A DNA stretch of 35,300 bases. It comes from Nitrospira sp. (GTDB taxonomy: Bacteria > Nitrospirota > Nitrospiria > Nitrospirales > Nitrospiraceae). Where the stretch lies: the NCBI GenBank assembly GCA_024330945.1, contig JANDJJ010000014.1:1-35300 (forward strand), given 5' to 3'. This document shows, piece after piece, positions 16,833-23,711 of this stretch (position 1 is its first letter; each line of letters opens with the position of its first letter). The translations under genes were made by a program, and so were the position numbers. The notes below the pieces were generated by a model that did not search any database, had not been told where the DNA came from, and saw nothing but the letters and a program-made list of their open reading frames with translations.

Positions 16833-18749
16833 TCACTGATAGCTTCGCGTGGTCGGTTGCACAAATTCGAAGTTGAGCGGCTCCTTGTGCAAAACTGGTG
16901 TCTCTCCTTCCCGATACTCCCATGCCGCGACATAGGCAAACCGCTCGTCGTCTCGGCGAGGTTCGCCCTCTTCAGTTTGATACTCTTCTCGGAAATGAGC
17001 CCCACACGACTCCTCCCGATGGAGCGCGTCGTGACACATCAGCTCGGCAAACTCCAGGAAATCCGCCACCCGTCCGGCATACTCCAGTTCTTGGTTGAAC
17101 GCCTCTCCCGATCCTGGCACGACCACATCCCGCCAAAACTCCTCGCGTAACGACGGAATCGCTTCCAGCGCCCCCCGAAGCCCCGCCGCGCAGCGAGACA
17201 TGCCGCAATGGTCCCATAGGATCTTCCCCAGCGCCCGATGAAACGAGGAGGCGGTCCGCTGCCTGCCTTTCCCTTGCAACAGTTTCTTGAGCCTGGCTTC
17301 GACCCGCTCCAGCGCCGCCCGCGATGCACTGTGATCTTCCGTGATCGGCGGACTGTCGACCGTAGCAAGGTAATGGCCGATTGTGTATGGCAAGATGAAG
17401 TATCCGTCGGCCAACCCCTGCATCAGCGAACTGGCTCCCAGACGGTTTGCCCCATGATCGGCAAAATTCGCCTCCCCGACCACGAAGAGGCCGGGAATGG
17501 TGCTCATGAGATTATAATCGACCCAGAGCCCCCCCATCGTATAATGGGGCGCCGGATAGATGCGCATGGGAACCTCGTAGGCGTTTTCACCCGTAATCCG
17601 CTCATACATCTCAAAGAGATTTCCATACCGCTCCCGCACGACGTCGATCCCCTGCTGCCAGATCACATCGCTGAAATCCAAGTAGACCCCCTGACCGCCT
17701 GGACCAACGCCGTAACCCTCATCACAGATGGCCTTGACGGCTCGCGACGCAACGTCCCGCGGCACCAGATTGCCGAACCGAGGGTAGCGGCGTTCCAGAA
17801 AGTAATCCCGTTCAGAAGGGGGAATCTCATTGGGGGGGCGGCGGTCCGACGGCGAAACAGGTACCCACAACCGCCCATCGTTCCGCAGCGACTCTGACAT
17901 CAACGTCAGCTTGGCTTGATGGGCACCAACCGGCGGAATGGCCGTGGGATGAATCTGGGTGAACGACGGATTGGCAAACGCGGCTCCCTGCTTCCAGGCT
18001 CGGTAAGTGGCCGTCACATTGCAGCCGCTGGCATTGGTGGACAGATAATAGACATTGCTATAGCCGCCCGTCGCTAACACGACCGCATGGGCGGTATGAG
18101 CCGACAGTCGTCCCGTAACCAGATCGCGAACCACAATTCCCCGCGCGTGGCCATCGACCACAATGACATCAAGCATCTCGGTGCGCGGGCGCATCGTGAC
18201 CTGCCCTCGCTCGATTTGCCAGCACAGCGCCGAGTACGCGCCCAACAGGAGTTGCTGCCCTGTTTGACCCCGGCAATAAAAGGTGCGCGACACCTGTACG
18301 CCGCCGAACGAACGATTGGCCAGTTGTCCTCCATATTCCCTTGCAAACGGAACGCCCAGCGCCACGCACTGATCGATAATTTGCGTGCTGATTTGAGCCA
18401 ATCGATAGACATTGGCCTCGCGCGACCGAAAGTCTCCGCCTTTGATCGTGTCGTAAAACAACCGGGCGACACTGTCGCCGTCGTCCTGATAATTCTTCGC
18501 GGCGTTGATACCGCCTTGTGCAGCGATGCTGTGCGCACGTCGAGGACTGTCGTGGAAGCAGAAACACTCCACCTGATAGCCGAGCTGGCCCAAGGTCGAG
18601 GCGGCACTCGCCCCCGCGAGACCGGTGCCGACGACGATGATCTTGATTCGCCGCTTGTTAGCGGGGCTCACCAAGTGTCCGCTGAAACGGCGGCGGTCCC
18701 ATTTCATTTCCAGAGGACCGGCAGGAACATTGGGATCCAACATGATCAT
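16833..18749 (-). CDS. sdhA: Succinate dehydrogenase/fumarate reductase flavoprotein subunit
   Basis: A 638-residue flavoprotein. Seen: dinucleotide fold [15 protein letters not shown] (GxGxxG, 41-46), the covalent-FAD site [11 protein letters not shown] with His73, the [16 protein letters not shown] block, and the capping-domain active-site region [13 protein letters not shown]. The FAD-binding C-terminal part ([25 protein letters not shown]) follows. The start ATG at 18749 overlaps the sdhC stop as ATGA; a second in-frame ATG lies two codons later. It catalyses succinate/fumarate interconversion at the membrane with SdhB and SdhC. The long helical C-terminus is of the type-B form. Confidence 0.96.
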   Translation of the reverse strand: MIMLDPNVPAGPLEMKWDRRRFSGHLVSPANKRRIKIIVVGTGLAGASAASTLGQLGYQVECFCFHDSPRRAHSIAAQGGINAAKNYQDDGDSVARLFYDTIKGGDFRSREANVYRLAQISTQIIDQCVALGVPFAREYGGQLANRSFGGVQVSRTFYCRGQTGQQLLLGAYSALCWQIERGQVTMRPRTEMLDVIVVDGHARGIVVRDLVTGRLSAHTAHAVVLATGGYSNVYYLSTNASGCNVTATYRAWKQGAAFANPSFTQIHPTAIPPVGAHQAKLTLMSESLRNDGRLWVPVSPSDRRPPNEIPPSERDYFLERRYPRFGNLVPRDVASRAVKAICDEGYGVGPGGQGVYLDFSDVIWQQGIDVVRERYGNLFEMYERITGENAYEVPMRIYPAPHYTMGGLWVDYNLMSTIPGLFVVGEANFADHGANRLGASSLMQGLADGYFILPYTIGHYLATVDSPPITEDHSASRAALERVEARLKKLLQGKGRQRTASSFHRALGKILWDHCGMSRCAAGLRGALEAIPSLREEFWRDVVVPGSGEAFNQELEYAGRVADFLEFAELMCHDALHREESCGAHFREEYQTEEGEPRRDDERFAYVAAWEYREGETPVLHKEPLNFEFVQPTTRSYQ

Positions 18750-19426
18750 GTGCGAAGCAATCCCAAGAACACTGCGAAAATAATCGCCAGGTTGCCGAGG
18801 ACGACGAACAGAGCCACACCGGGGCCCGCCAACTTGAACAGATGGTCGAGCGCCGCATGCTCGATTCCCCACGTTTGAAAGACACTGGAGACCGCATGGC
18901 TCAGGTGCAATCCAAGAACCAATTGTCCGGCCACATAAATTCCGACGTAGAGGGGATTGCTGAACGCGTGGACGATTTTCCCATAGACATCAATCCGACC
19001 TTGCGCATCCAGACCGTCGAGAGCGGGAGGATCGATGACGCCGGCCGTGAGGTGCAGCAGATGAAAGATAATAAACATCAATAGGAGGCTTCCGGTCAGC
19101 GCCATCGTTCGTGAGGCTACGGAAGCGAAGCGATACCGACGTGCAGCATATGCGACCGAACGCGCCTGCCGATTCCGCAGGGCAAGCCGAAGCGTCAGCC
19201 CCACATGCACTCCCGCCACCGCCAACAGCCCAACCCGTGCCGTCCACAGAAGAATCGGCATGTCCCGCAGGATGGATGCGTATCCGTTGATGGCGTCACT
19301 CCCTTCGAACACCTGAAGATTGCCCAACATGTGGAAGATCACGAACCCCACGAGGCCCAGTCCGGCCAGGGACGCGACGATTTTGCTATTCACCGAAGAA
19401 TTGAAAAAAACTTTGACTCGGCTCAT
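18746..19426 (-). CDS. sdhC: Succinate dehydrogenase cytochrome b subunit, type B
   Basis: A 226-residue membrane anchor with five hydrophobic segments (about 17-38, 59-80, 107-130, 150-175, 200-224), as in the Bacillus and Wolinella single-chain cytochromes. Candidate haem ligands are the His residues in [23 protein letters not shown] and LGLHLSH. It anchors SdhAB and passes electrons to or from the menaquinone pool. It is first in sdhCAB. The ATG at 19426 has only a weak GAAGG next to it. The upstream region is a 412-nt divergent spacer shared with lpxC. Confidence 0.93.
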   Translation of the reverse strand: MSRVKVFFNSSVNSKIVASLAGLGLVGFVIFHMLGNLQVFEGSDAINGYASILRDMPILLWTARVGLLAVAGVHVGLTLRLALRNRQARSVAYAARRYRFASVASRTMALTGSLLLMFIIFHLLHLTAGVIDPPALDGLDAQGRIDVYGKIVHAFSNPLYVGIYVAGQLVLGLHLSHAVSSVFQTWGIEHAALDHLFKLAGPGVALFVVLGNLAIIFAVFLGLLRT

Positions 19427-19838
19427 CGCCTTCGATACTTACTTCTTGATAAAGAACGTTCTTGGTCATGGCGCGTCTGGACAATGTTTTCTTGTGATAT
19501 GTACTCCGCTTCTCCCAAGACCTCAAGTGACATCGACACAAACCCACTTCGATTCACAGCGGAGATGCAAGCTGAGCCATCAACCATCCATTCTCGCACC
19601 GACCAGCCAAGCCATGTGTCTCCTGGAAACAGCTTCCTGCTCTTTGCAAGTTGAGAAAAACCACAGTTGTGATTTTTACAACACAATGGCTCTTCTGACG
19701 ACATGAAATATTTCATATGTAAAACAAAAACTTAGACAAATTAAAATTGGGCATGATGATTGCTTTACCTCGTACCACGATTGCTTCAACCGCTTTAAGC
19801 GGAAACTCTGTAGATCAGATTTCGAGAGGGAGGAAATT
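19427..19838. other. 412-nt AT-rich divergent spacer between sdhC and lpxC
   Basis: No credible gene is seen here. It is much richer in A+T than its neighbours, above all at 19660-19760. It holds a 12-bp perfect palindrome AAGAACGTTCTT (19452-19463) just upstream of sdhC, a 14-bp perfect palindrome ATGAAATATTTCAT (19703-19716), and CCGCTT-T-AAGCGG (19790-19802) 36 nt before lpxC. TAAAAT at 19742-19747 is the best -10-like box toward lpxC, but I find no matching -35. These are likely promoter and operator elements, not proven ones. Confidence 0.5.
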
Positions 19839-20762
19839 GTGAGAAATCAACAGACTTTGGCGTCGGATGTCACGTGTTCGGGTGTGGGACTTCATTCTGG
19901 ACAACCGGCGACGATCACCCTTCGACCTGCTCCTCCCGATACCGGCGTAGTTTTCATCAAGAGAAATGGCGAAGCTTCCATTTTAGCTTCGATCGAGCAC
20001 TATGTTCCAACCGAATTATGCACCGCCGTCTATGGTCACGGCTTCCAGGTCAAAACCATCGAGCATGTGCTTTCCGCCCTGGCAGGCCTTGAGGTGGACA
20101 ACGTCTACATTGATGTGACGGGCGATGAACTTCCCGTTATGGATGGCAGCGCGGCGGCTTTTGTCCGTTTAATTCGCTCCGTCGGCTTGATCTCTCAAGA
20201 ACGCAAGCAGCCATTCTTGAAAATCATGGCTCCGATTGAAGTGGCGGAAGGAGCCAAACGTGTTCGGATCGAGCCGTCTTCCACCGCTCGGATCACGTAT
20301 TCAATTCAGTACGACCATCCGTTGATCAATACCCAGACCTATACCTATGAATGCTCCCCGCAGGCCTATGAGAGCCAAATCGCTGAAGCAAGAACCTTCG
20401 GGTTTCTCCATGAGGTCCAAGCATTGTGGGCCCGCGGTCTCGGCAAGGGGGGGACGCTCGACAACACGGTTGTCTTGTCGAAAGACGGGGTCGTGAACCA
20501 ATCAGGACTCCGATTTCTTAACGAGTTCGTCCGGCACAAGGTGCTGGATCTTATCGGCGACTTCTCGCTTCTCGGCGCATCGTTTATCGGCCACATCATT
20601 GCGGAACGGTCTGGACACGCGCTCCACGCCAGGTTGGTTCAGCAAATTCTCGAACAGCCTGAGAAATGGATTCTTCTCAACACGGAATCGCATGAGGACG
20701 AGAAGCCGCGCTCTCGGCAGACATCGCGCCTTCAACCCTCCATCGCCCTCCAAACGTGGTAA
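19839..20762 (+). CDS. lpxC: UDP-3-O-acyl-N-acetylglucosamine deacetylase
   Basis: A 307-residue LpxC, the committed step of lipid A synthesis in the cytoplasm. Zinc ligands are visible: His76 (in TIEHVLSALAGL), His233 and Asp237 (in RHKVLDLIGD). The catalytic Glu75 precedes His76. Other motifs: GVGLHSG near the start and ARTFGF at about 184-189. The start is a GTG with GGAGG 5 nt upstream. The C-terminal 30 residues are polar and not part of the core. It stands alone rather than in an ftsZ or lpx cluster. Confidence 0.96.
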   Translation: MRNQQTLASDVTCSGVGLHSGQPATITLRPAPPDTGVVFIKRNGEASILASIEHYVPTELCTAVYGHGFQVKTIEHVLSALAGLEVDNVYIDVTGDELPVMDGSAAAFVRLIRSVGLISQERKQPFLKIMAPIEVAEGAKRVRIEPSSTARITYSIQYDHPLINTQTYTYECSPQAYESQIAEARTFGFLHEVQALWARGLGKGGTLDNTVVLSKDGVVNQSGLRFLNEFVRHKVLDLIGDFSLLGASFIGHIIAERSGHALHARLVQQILEQPEKWILLNTESHEDEKPRSRQTSRLQPSIALQTW

Positions 20763-20848
20763 CGGCCCGAGCTATTTCGTGCGGCAATAGCATCCGATAG
20801 ACTTACCTTCTTGAGAAAAACGTAGGCGGGCACTCGCAGAAGACACCG

Positions 20849-20880
20849 ACGCCGGGCGTGAGGCCACTCACCCCCGGCGT
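20849..20880. terminator. Strong hairpin between lpxC and the opposing unit
   Basis: Two 14-nt arms (20849-20862 and 20867-20880) pair with one C-C mismatch around a GCCA loop; each arm carries an ACGCCGGG or CCCGGCGT block plus GTGAG or CTCAC. It lies 86 nt after the lpxC stop and 17 nt after the Lys-rich micro-ORF on the other strand. No perfect T-run follows on either side, though the plus strand becomes T-rich by 20900. It can serve both converging transcripts. Confidence 0.65.
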
Positions 20881-20897
20881 TCAGTTTACGGCGGGAA

Positions 20898-20939
20898 CTA
20901 CTTCTTTTTCTTTTTCGTCGCTGCTTTCTTCGTTGCCAA
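20898..20939 (-). CDS. Lys-rich micro-ORF (13 residues), possible gene remnant
   Basis: From a TTG at 20939 the minus strand encodes MATKKAATKKKKK and a TAG stop. AAGGGGGG lies 8 nt upstream. The sequence resembles the start or tail of bacterial histone-H1-like (Lys/Ala-repeat) proteins. It is 53 nt downstream of the HARE-HTH gene, in a different frame, and the frame between the two is closed by a TGA, so one frameshift would not join them. It is followed directly by a strong hairpin. It could be a degraded H1-like gene, a lost C-terminal tail, or chance. Confidence 0.3.
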   Translation of the reverse strand: MATKKAATKKKKK

Positions 20940-20992
20940 GAGTCTCACCCCCCTTCGCCGGTTATGGTTGCGAACACATCGTCAACCCCTCA

Positions 20993-21511
20993 TCACACAG
21001 CTTGAGTCAGAACGTTGTCCAAGGCCTCGAATGTATTCGGCCCGACCTTTCTGAAGCGTTTATCACGTTTCAATGAGGTGGCGATCGATGTCAGAGGAGT
21101 TTTCCCTCTGATCTGCAATCCGCCTTCAACCAGCCGCTGTACAAGCTCCTTTGCATGCATCGGGCGATTGGATTCGCGAAGTATTTCGTACGCCGCCTCT
21201 GGAACGCTTTTGCCCACATATTTACTCCGCCCCAGGAGGATTTCTCGGGATTGATCGGTCACATCCATAACCGGAAGCGGTCGAACGCTTTTGGGATCAT
21301 CTGTAATCAACTGGTTGGAAAGACTCGCTAGTTTGACTTTATCCGCTTCGACTCGATAGAGGGTTTCGGCAAGCTCGAGGTATTTCTTGATCGTGGCGAT
21401 TTCGTCATCCAGACGACGCCGCTTCTTTTCTAATTCTTGCAACCTACTCTTATAGGCATTGATTCGTTGTTCAAGGCCTACAAGAATGTCAGTCAACTCT
21501 TCCACGATCAT
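20993..21511 (-). CDS. HARE-HTH domain protein with N-terminal coiled coil
   Basis: A 172-residue DNA-binding-type protein. Residues 5-60 form a charged coiled coil (LEQRINAYKSRLQELEKKRRR). Residues about 102-163 match the HARE-HTH winged helix of RNA polymerase delta and restriction-linked proteins: SVPEAAYEILRESNRPMHAKEL, then GKTPLTSIATSLKRDKRFRKVG. Two starts compete: the ATG at 21511 is immediately after GGGAG, while a GTG two codons later (21505) has that GGGAG at the ideal 6 nt. A near-consensus promoter lies upstream with a dyad across its -10 box. Likely a regulator or nucleoid-linked factor; target unknown. Confidence 0.85.
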   Translation of the reverse strand: MIVEELTDILVGLEQRINAYKSRLQELEKKRRRLDDEIATIKKYLELAETLYRVEADKVKLASLSNQLITDDPKSVRPLPVMDVTDQSREILLGRSKYVGKSVPEAAYEILRESNRPMHAKELVQRLVEGGLQIRGKTPLTSIATSLKRDKRFRKVGPNTFEALDNVLTQAV

Positions 21512-21516
21512 CTCCC

Positions 21517-21536
21517 ATAAAGCATGCTTGCTTTAT
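21517..21536. promoter_or_regulatory. Dyad overlapping the -10 box, candidate operator
   Basis: ATAAAGC (21517-21523) and GCTTTAT (21530-21536) are perfect inverted arms around ATGCTT, and within them AAGCATGCTT (21520-21529) is itself a palindrome. The dyad covers the -10 box and transcription start of the HARE-HTH gene, where a bound repressor would block initiation. Autoregulation is an inference. Confidence 0.4.
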
Positions 21537-21560
21537 AGCATTGCTTGCTGACTCTGTCAA
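21532..21560 (-). promoter_or_regulatory. Near-consensus sigma-70 promoter for the HARE-HTH gene
   Basis: On the minus strand: TTGACA (21555-21560), a 17-nt spacer, then TATAAA (21532-21537) with an upstream TGC extension. This is the best promoter in the window. Transcription would start about 15 nt upstream of the ATG at 21511, giving a very short leader that contains the GGGAG. Confidence 0.75.
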
Positions 21561-21753
21561 CAATATTGGTTACAGAAATAATGCTATTCTGAAATCATAT
21601 TGTTTCTCGCAAGTAAGATTTTGTTTGTTGAATATGCAAGCCTTGTCAATATATGCTGATCGTGAATGTTTAACCGGCTCATGACCATCTCATCTGTTTT
21701 TGCCTTAATAACGCCCGAACGAGGGATGGGTTGAAACGACGGCGTCATTTTTC

Positions 21754-22566
21754 ATGACAACTTCCGCCGATCCAATTCCGACCGAGTCGTTATTAACGGT
21801 CGCCGTCAATGCCGCAAGAAAGGCCGGGGCGCTTCTCCTGGACTACGCTCGCTCAGGATTCCACGTCGAGCATAAAAGTCCGATCAACCTCGTGACGGAT
21901 GCCGACCATGCGGCGGAACAATGCATCATCGATTATGTCCGCCGGTACTTCCCCAGCCATGGTTTCCTTGCAGAAGAGCGCGGGCGCGATCAAGCGTCCC
22001 TCTCACCTTATCTCTGGATCATTGATCCACTCGACGGCACGACGAATTTCGCCCATGGGTATCCGACCTACTGCGTATCCATCGGAGTCGAGTATTGCGG
22101 ACGTTGCCTGTTGGGAGTAGTCTTTGATCCATCGAGAGACGAACTGTTTACCGCCACAGACAAACGCGGAGCCCACTTGAACGGGCATTCTCTCCATGTC
22201 TCCGACACAAAGGACCTGGGCGGCAGCCTCCTTGTCACAGGTTTTGCTTACGACATCCGAGACACTCCACGAAACAACCTCGATCACTTCGCAAAATTTG
22301 CCCTCAAGGCACAGGGCGTCAGACGTACGGGGTCGGCGGCGTTAGATCTGTGTTACGTGGCGGCCGGGCGTTTCGACGGATTCTGGGAAGTCCGACTCAA
22401 TCCCTGGGACATGGCGGCCGGCTCCGTCATCGTTCGGGAAGCCGGAGGACGACTCACGGACTTTCGTGGAAACGAGCTGTCCATCTATGGGCAAGAGCTG
22501 GTAGCAAGCAACGGTCATATTCATGACGCCATGCTCAAGGTGCTGAGCGAAACTCTTTTCTCCTGA
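21754..22566 (+). CDS. suhB: Inositol monophosphatase family protein
   Basis: A 270-residue Mg-dependent, Li-sensitive-type phosphatase. Metal ligands visible: Glu74/Glu75 in FLAEERG, Asp91 and Asp94 in IIDPLDGTTNFAHGYP (89-104), and Asp219 in NPWDMAAG; GSAALDLCYVAAGRFDGFWE lies before it. In E. coli SuhB also joins rRNA antitermination complexes; here either role is possible, so the symbol is by family. The ATG at 21754 lacks a clear Shine-Dalgarno. The 242-nt spacer upstream is AT-rich and holds the divergent promoter of the HARE-HTH gene; no strong promoter toward suhB was found. Confidence 0.92.
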   Translation: MTTSADPIPTESLLTVAVNAARKAGALLLDYARSGFHVEHKSPINLVTDADHAAEQCIIDYVRRYFPSHGFLAEERGRDQASLSPYLWIIDPLDGTTNFAHGYPTYCVSIGVEYCGRCLLGVVFDPSRDELFTATDKRGAHLNGHSLHVSDTKDLGGSLLVTGFAYDIRDTPRNNLDHFAKFALKAQGVRRTGSAALDLCYVAAGRFDGFWEVRLNPWDMAAGSVIVREAGGRLTDFRGNELSIYGQELVASNGHIHDAMLKVLSETLFS

Positions 22567-22708
22567 ATCCCGTTTCTTGCCCCAATTCAACTTTGTCGCC
22601 TCCTCACACATTGGACAAGAGACCTCGTTCAATGCCGGGTCTGGCATGCAATCGGAATACGGATTGCAGTATGATTACAACGGTTCGGTCAACCTCGGAG
22701 ATCTTTCC

Positions 22709-22993
22709 ATGGCACGCACATCCTCGACTCCAAACCAGGCGGATGATAATTCCTCTGATGACCGCACTCCTGATCCTTCCGCGCGAGAGATCGAACTGCT
22801 TCACGTTCTCGTGAGTCGAACCGGAACCCATGTTGACGCCCAATGGGGCATCCATCCCCAACTCAAACACGACCTGTCACCGAATGAATGGAACGAGGTG
22901 ACCGACTTGATGGCCAAAGTCACCGACATCGTCGGCCGTCGATTCGCTCAAGTGCTCTCCCGGGCTGAGTCGACTTCTTCAGGACATGCCTGA
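22709..22993 (+). CDS. Unrecognised 94-residue protein
   Basis: I do not recognise the family. The ATG at 22709 has GGAG 8 nt upstream; an earlier in-frame ATG (22577) gives an N-terminus without character. The first 25 residues are polar and disordered-looking; the rest (SAREIELLHVLVSRTGTHVDA, then LSPNEWNEVTDLMAKVTDIVGRRFAQVLS) is probably two helices around a turn. No signal or membrane segment. TATGAT at 22670-22675 could be its -10 box. It lies between suhB and the AhpD-like gene on the same strand. Confidence 0.7.
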   Translation: MARTSSTPNQADDNSSDDRTPDPSAREIELLHVLVSRTGTHVDAQWGIHPQLKHDLSPNEWNEVTDLMAKVTDIVGRRFAQVLSRAESTSSGHA

Positions 22994-23058
22994 TCCCCCT
23001 GTACCATTCGAGCATTGAGACGTTCTTTTTCAAACTCACATTGACACAGGAGGACGTA

Positions 23059-23391
23059 ATGGACTCGTACTACCATGCGCACGATCTCGGCAAGTTTCCC
23101 GATATAGGCAAGGGCAACCCCACCCTCTGGAAGAAGTTTATGGAGTACTACACCGCCGTCTTCGCCGAGGGCGCACTCTCGGAGCGTGAAAAAGCCTTGA
23201 TCGCTCTGGCCGTGGCCCATACCGTCCAATGTCCTTACTGTATCGATGCCTATACGCACGCCTCACTTGAAAAGGGGTCGACCATCGAAGAAATGACGGA
23301 AGCCGTCCACGTGGCCTGCGCCATTCGCGGCGGCGCCTCGCTCATTCACGGTGTGCAAATGCGAAACGTGGCGGAGAAATTGTCGATGTAG
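23059..23391 (+). CDS. AhpD-like carboxymuconolactone decarboxylase family protein
   Basis: A 110-residue AhpD-fold protein. It has the redox motif CPYC (C58, C61) followed by IDAYTH, and the helical block LSEREKALIALAVAHTVQ before it and IRGGASLIHGVQMRN after. By eye it is closest to the 'arsenosugar biosynthesis-associated peroxidase-like' subfamily, whose genes usually sit beside the radical SAM enzyme ArsS. No ArsS gene is seen nearby; the radical SAM gene that follows is of another family and on the other strand. The ATG at 23059 is fixed by AGGAGG 5 nt upstream. Probable role: thiol-dependent peroxide or disulfide chemistry. Confidence 0.87.
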   Translation: MDSYYHAHDLGKFPDIGKGNPTLWKKFMEYYTAVFAEGALSEREKALIALAVAHTVQCPYCIDAYTHASLEKGSTIEEMTEAVHVACAIRGGASLIHGVQMRNVAEKLSM

Positions 23392-23472
23392 CGAGCGACT
23401 CGATGCCCGTTCGCGGTGCGCATGTCGCATCATGAACGGAACCGGATGATCCCTGCCTCTTGCCTTCGATCG

Positions 23473-23586
23473 TTACCGACGCCTCTTTTGGAAGGCCTGG
23501 ATTTTTTGGCATCGTAGGTACTTGTGCCGCTCGTCCTGACTCTCACCCTCAATTCCGTCAATCTTCAGGAAATATTGATCTGCCAT
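23473..23586 (-). CDS. 37-residue ORF with Hcp-like N-terminus
   Basis: The ATG at 23586 has AGGAGG 5 nt upstream, an ideal ribosome site. The product begins MADQYFLKIDGIEGESQD, then ERHK, which is the N-terminal strand signature of Hcp, the type VI secretion tube protein. After the HK the likeness stops: the remaining 15 residues (YLRCQKIQAFQKRRR) are basic with one Cys and end in TAA. No other frame downstream continues an Hcp fold, and no T6SS gene is in the window. Two readings: a truncated hcp gene, or a small peptide that borrowed an Hcp-like leader. It lies 125 nt downstream of the RiPP-type radical SAM gene on the same strand, which makes the second worth testing. Confidence 0.55.
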   Translation of the reverse strand: MADQYFLKIDGIEGESQDERHKYLRCQKIQAFQKRRR

Positions 23587-23639
23587 GATATCCTCCTAAT
23601 CCAGACATAGCGCGATCGGCTCTTCTCCTTACTTTCAAT

Positions 23640-23711
23640 TTCACTCGTCTATTTGTCCGTGCACGGCCTCCACTGAAAACCGCCTTTCGGGGAGGGGCTC
23701 CAAGAACATCA
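23640..23711 (-). other. 23-codon micro-ORF coupled to the radical SAM stop
   Basis: The radical SAM gene ends TAATGATG, so an ATG overlaps its stop. Reading on gives 23 codons (MMFLEPLPERRFSVEAV, then HGQIDE) and a TGA near 23643. There is no separate ribosome site, so translation would rely on coupling. I recognise no family. It may be chance; it is listed because of the stop-start overlap and its place between the radical SAM gene and the Hcp-like ORF. Coordinates are approximate at the 3' end. Confidence 0.2.

Noticed and set aside
23473-23586. A type VI secretion locus
   Set aside because: Only the first 22 residues look like Hcp; no sheath, ATPase, baseplate or membrane-complex gene is in the window.
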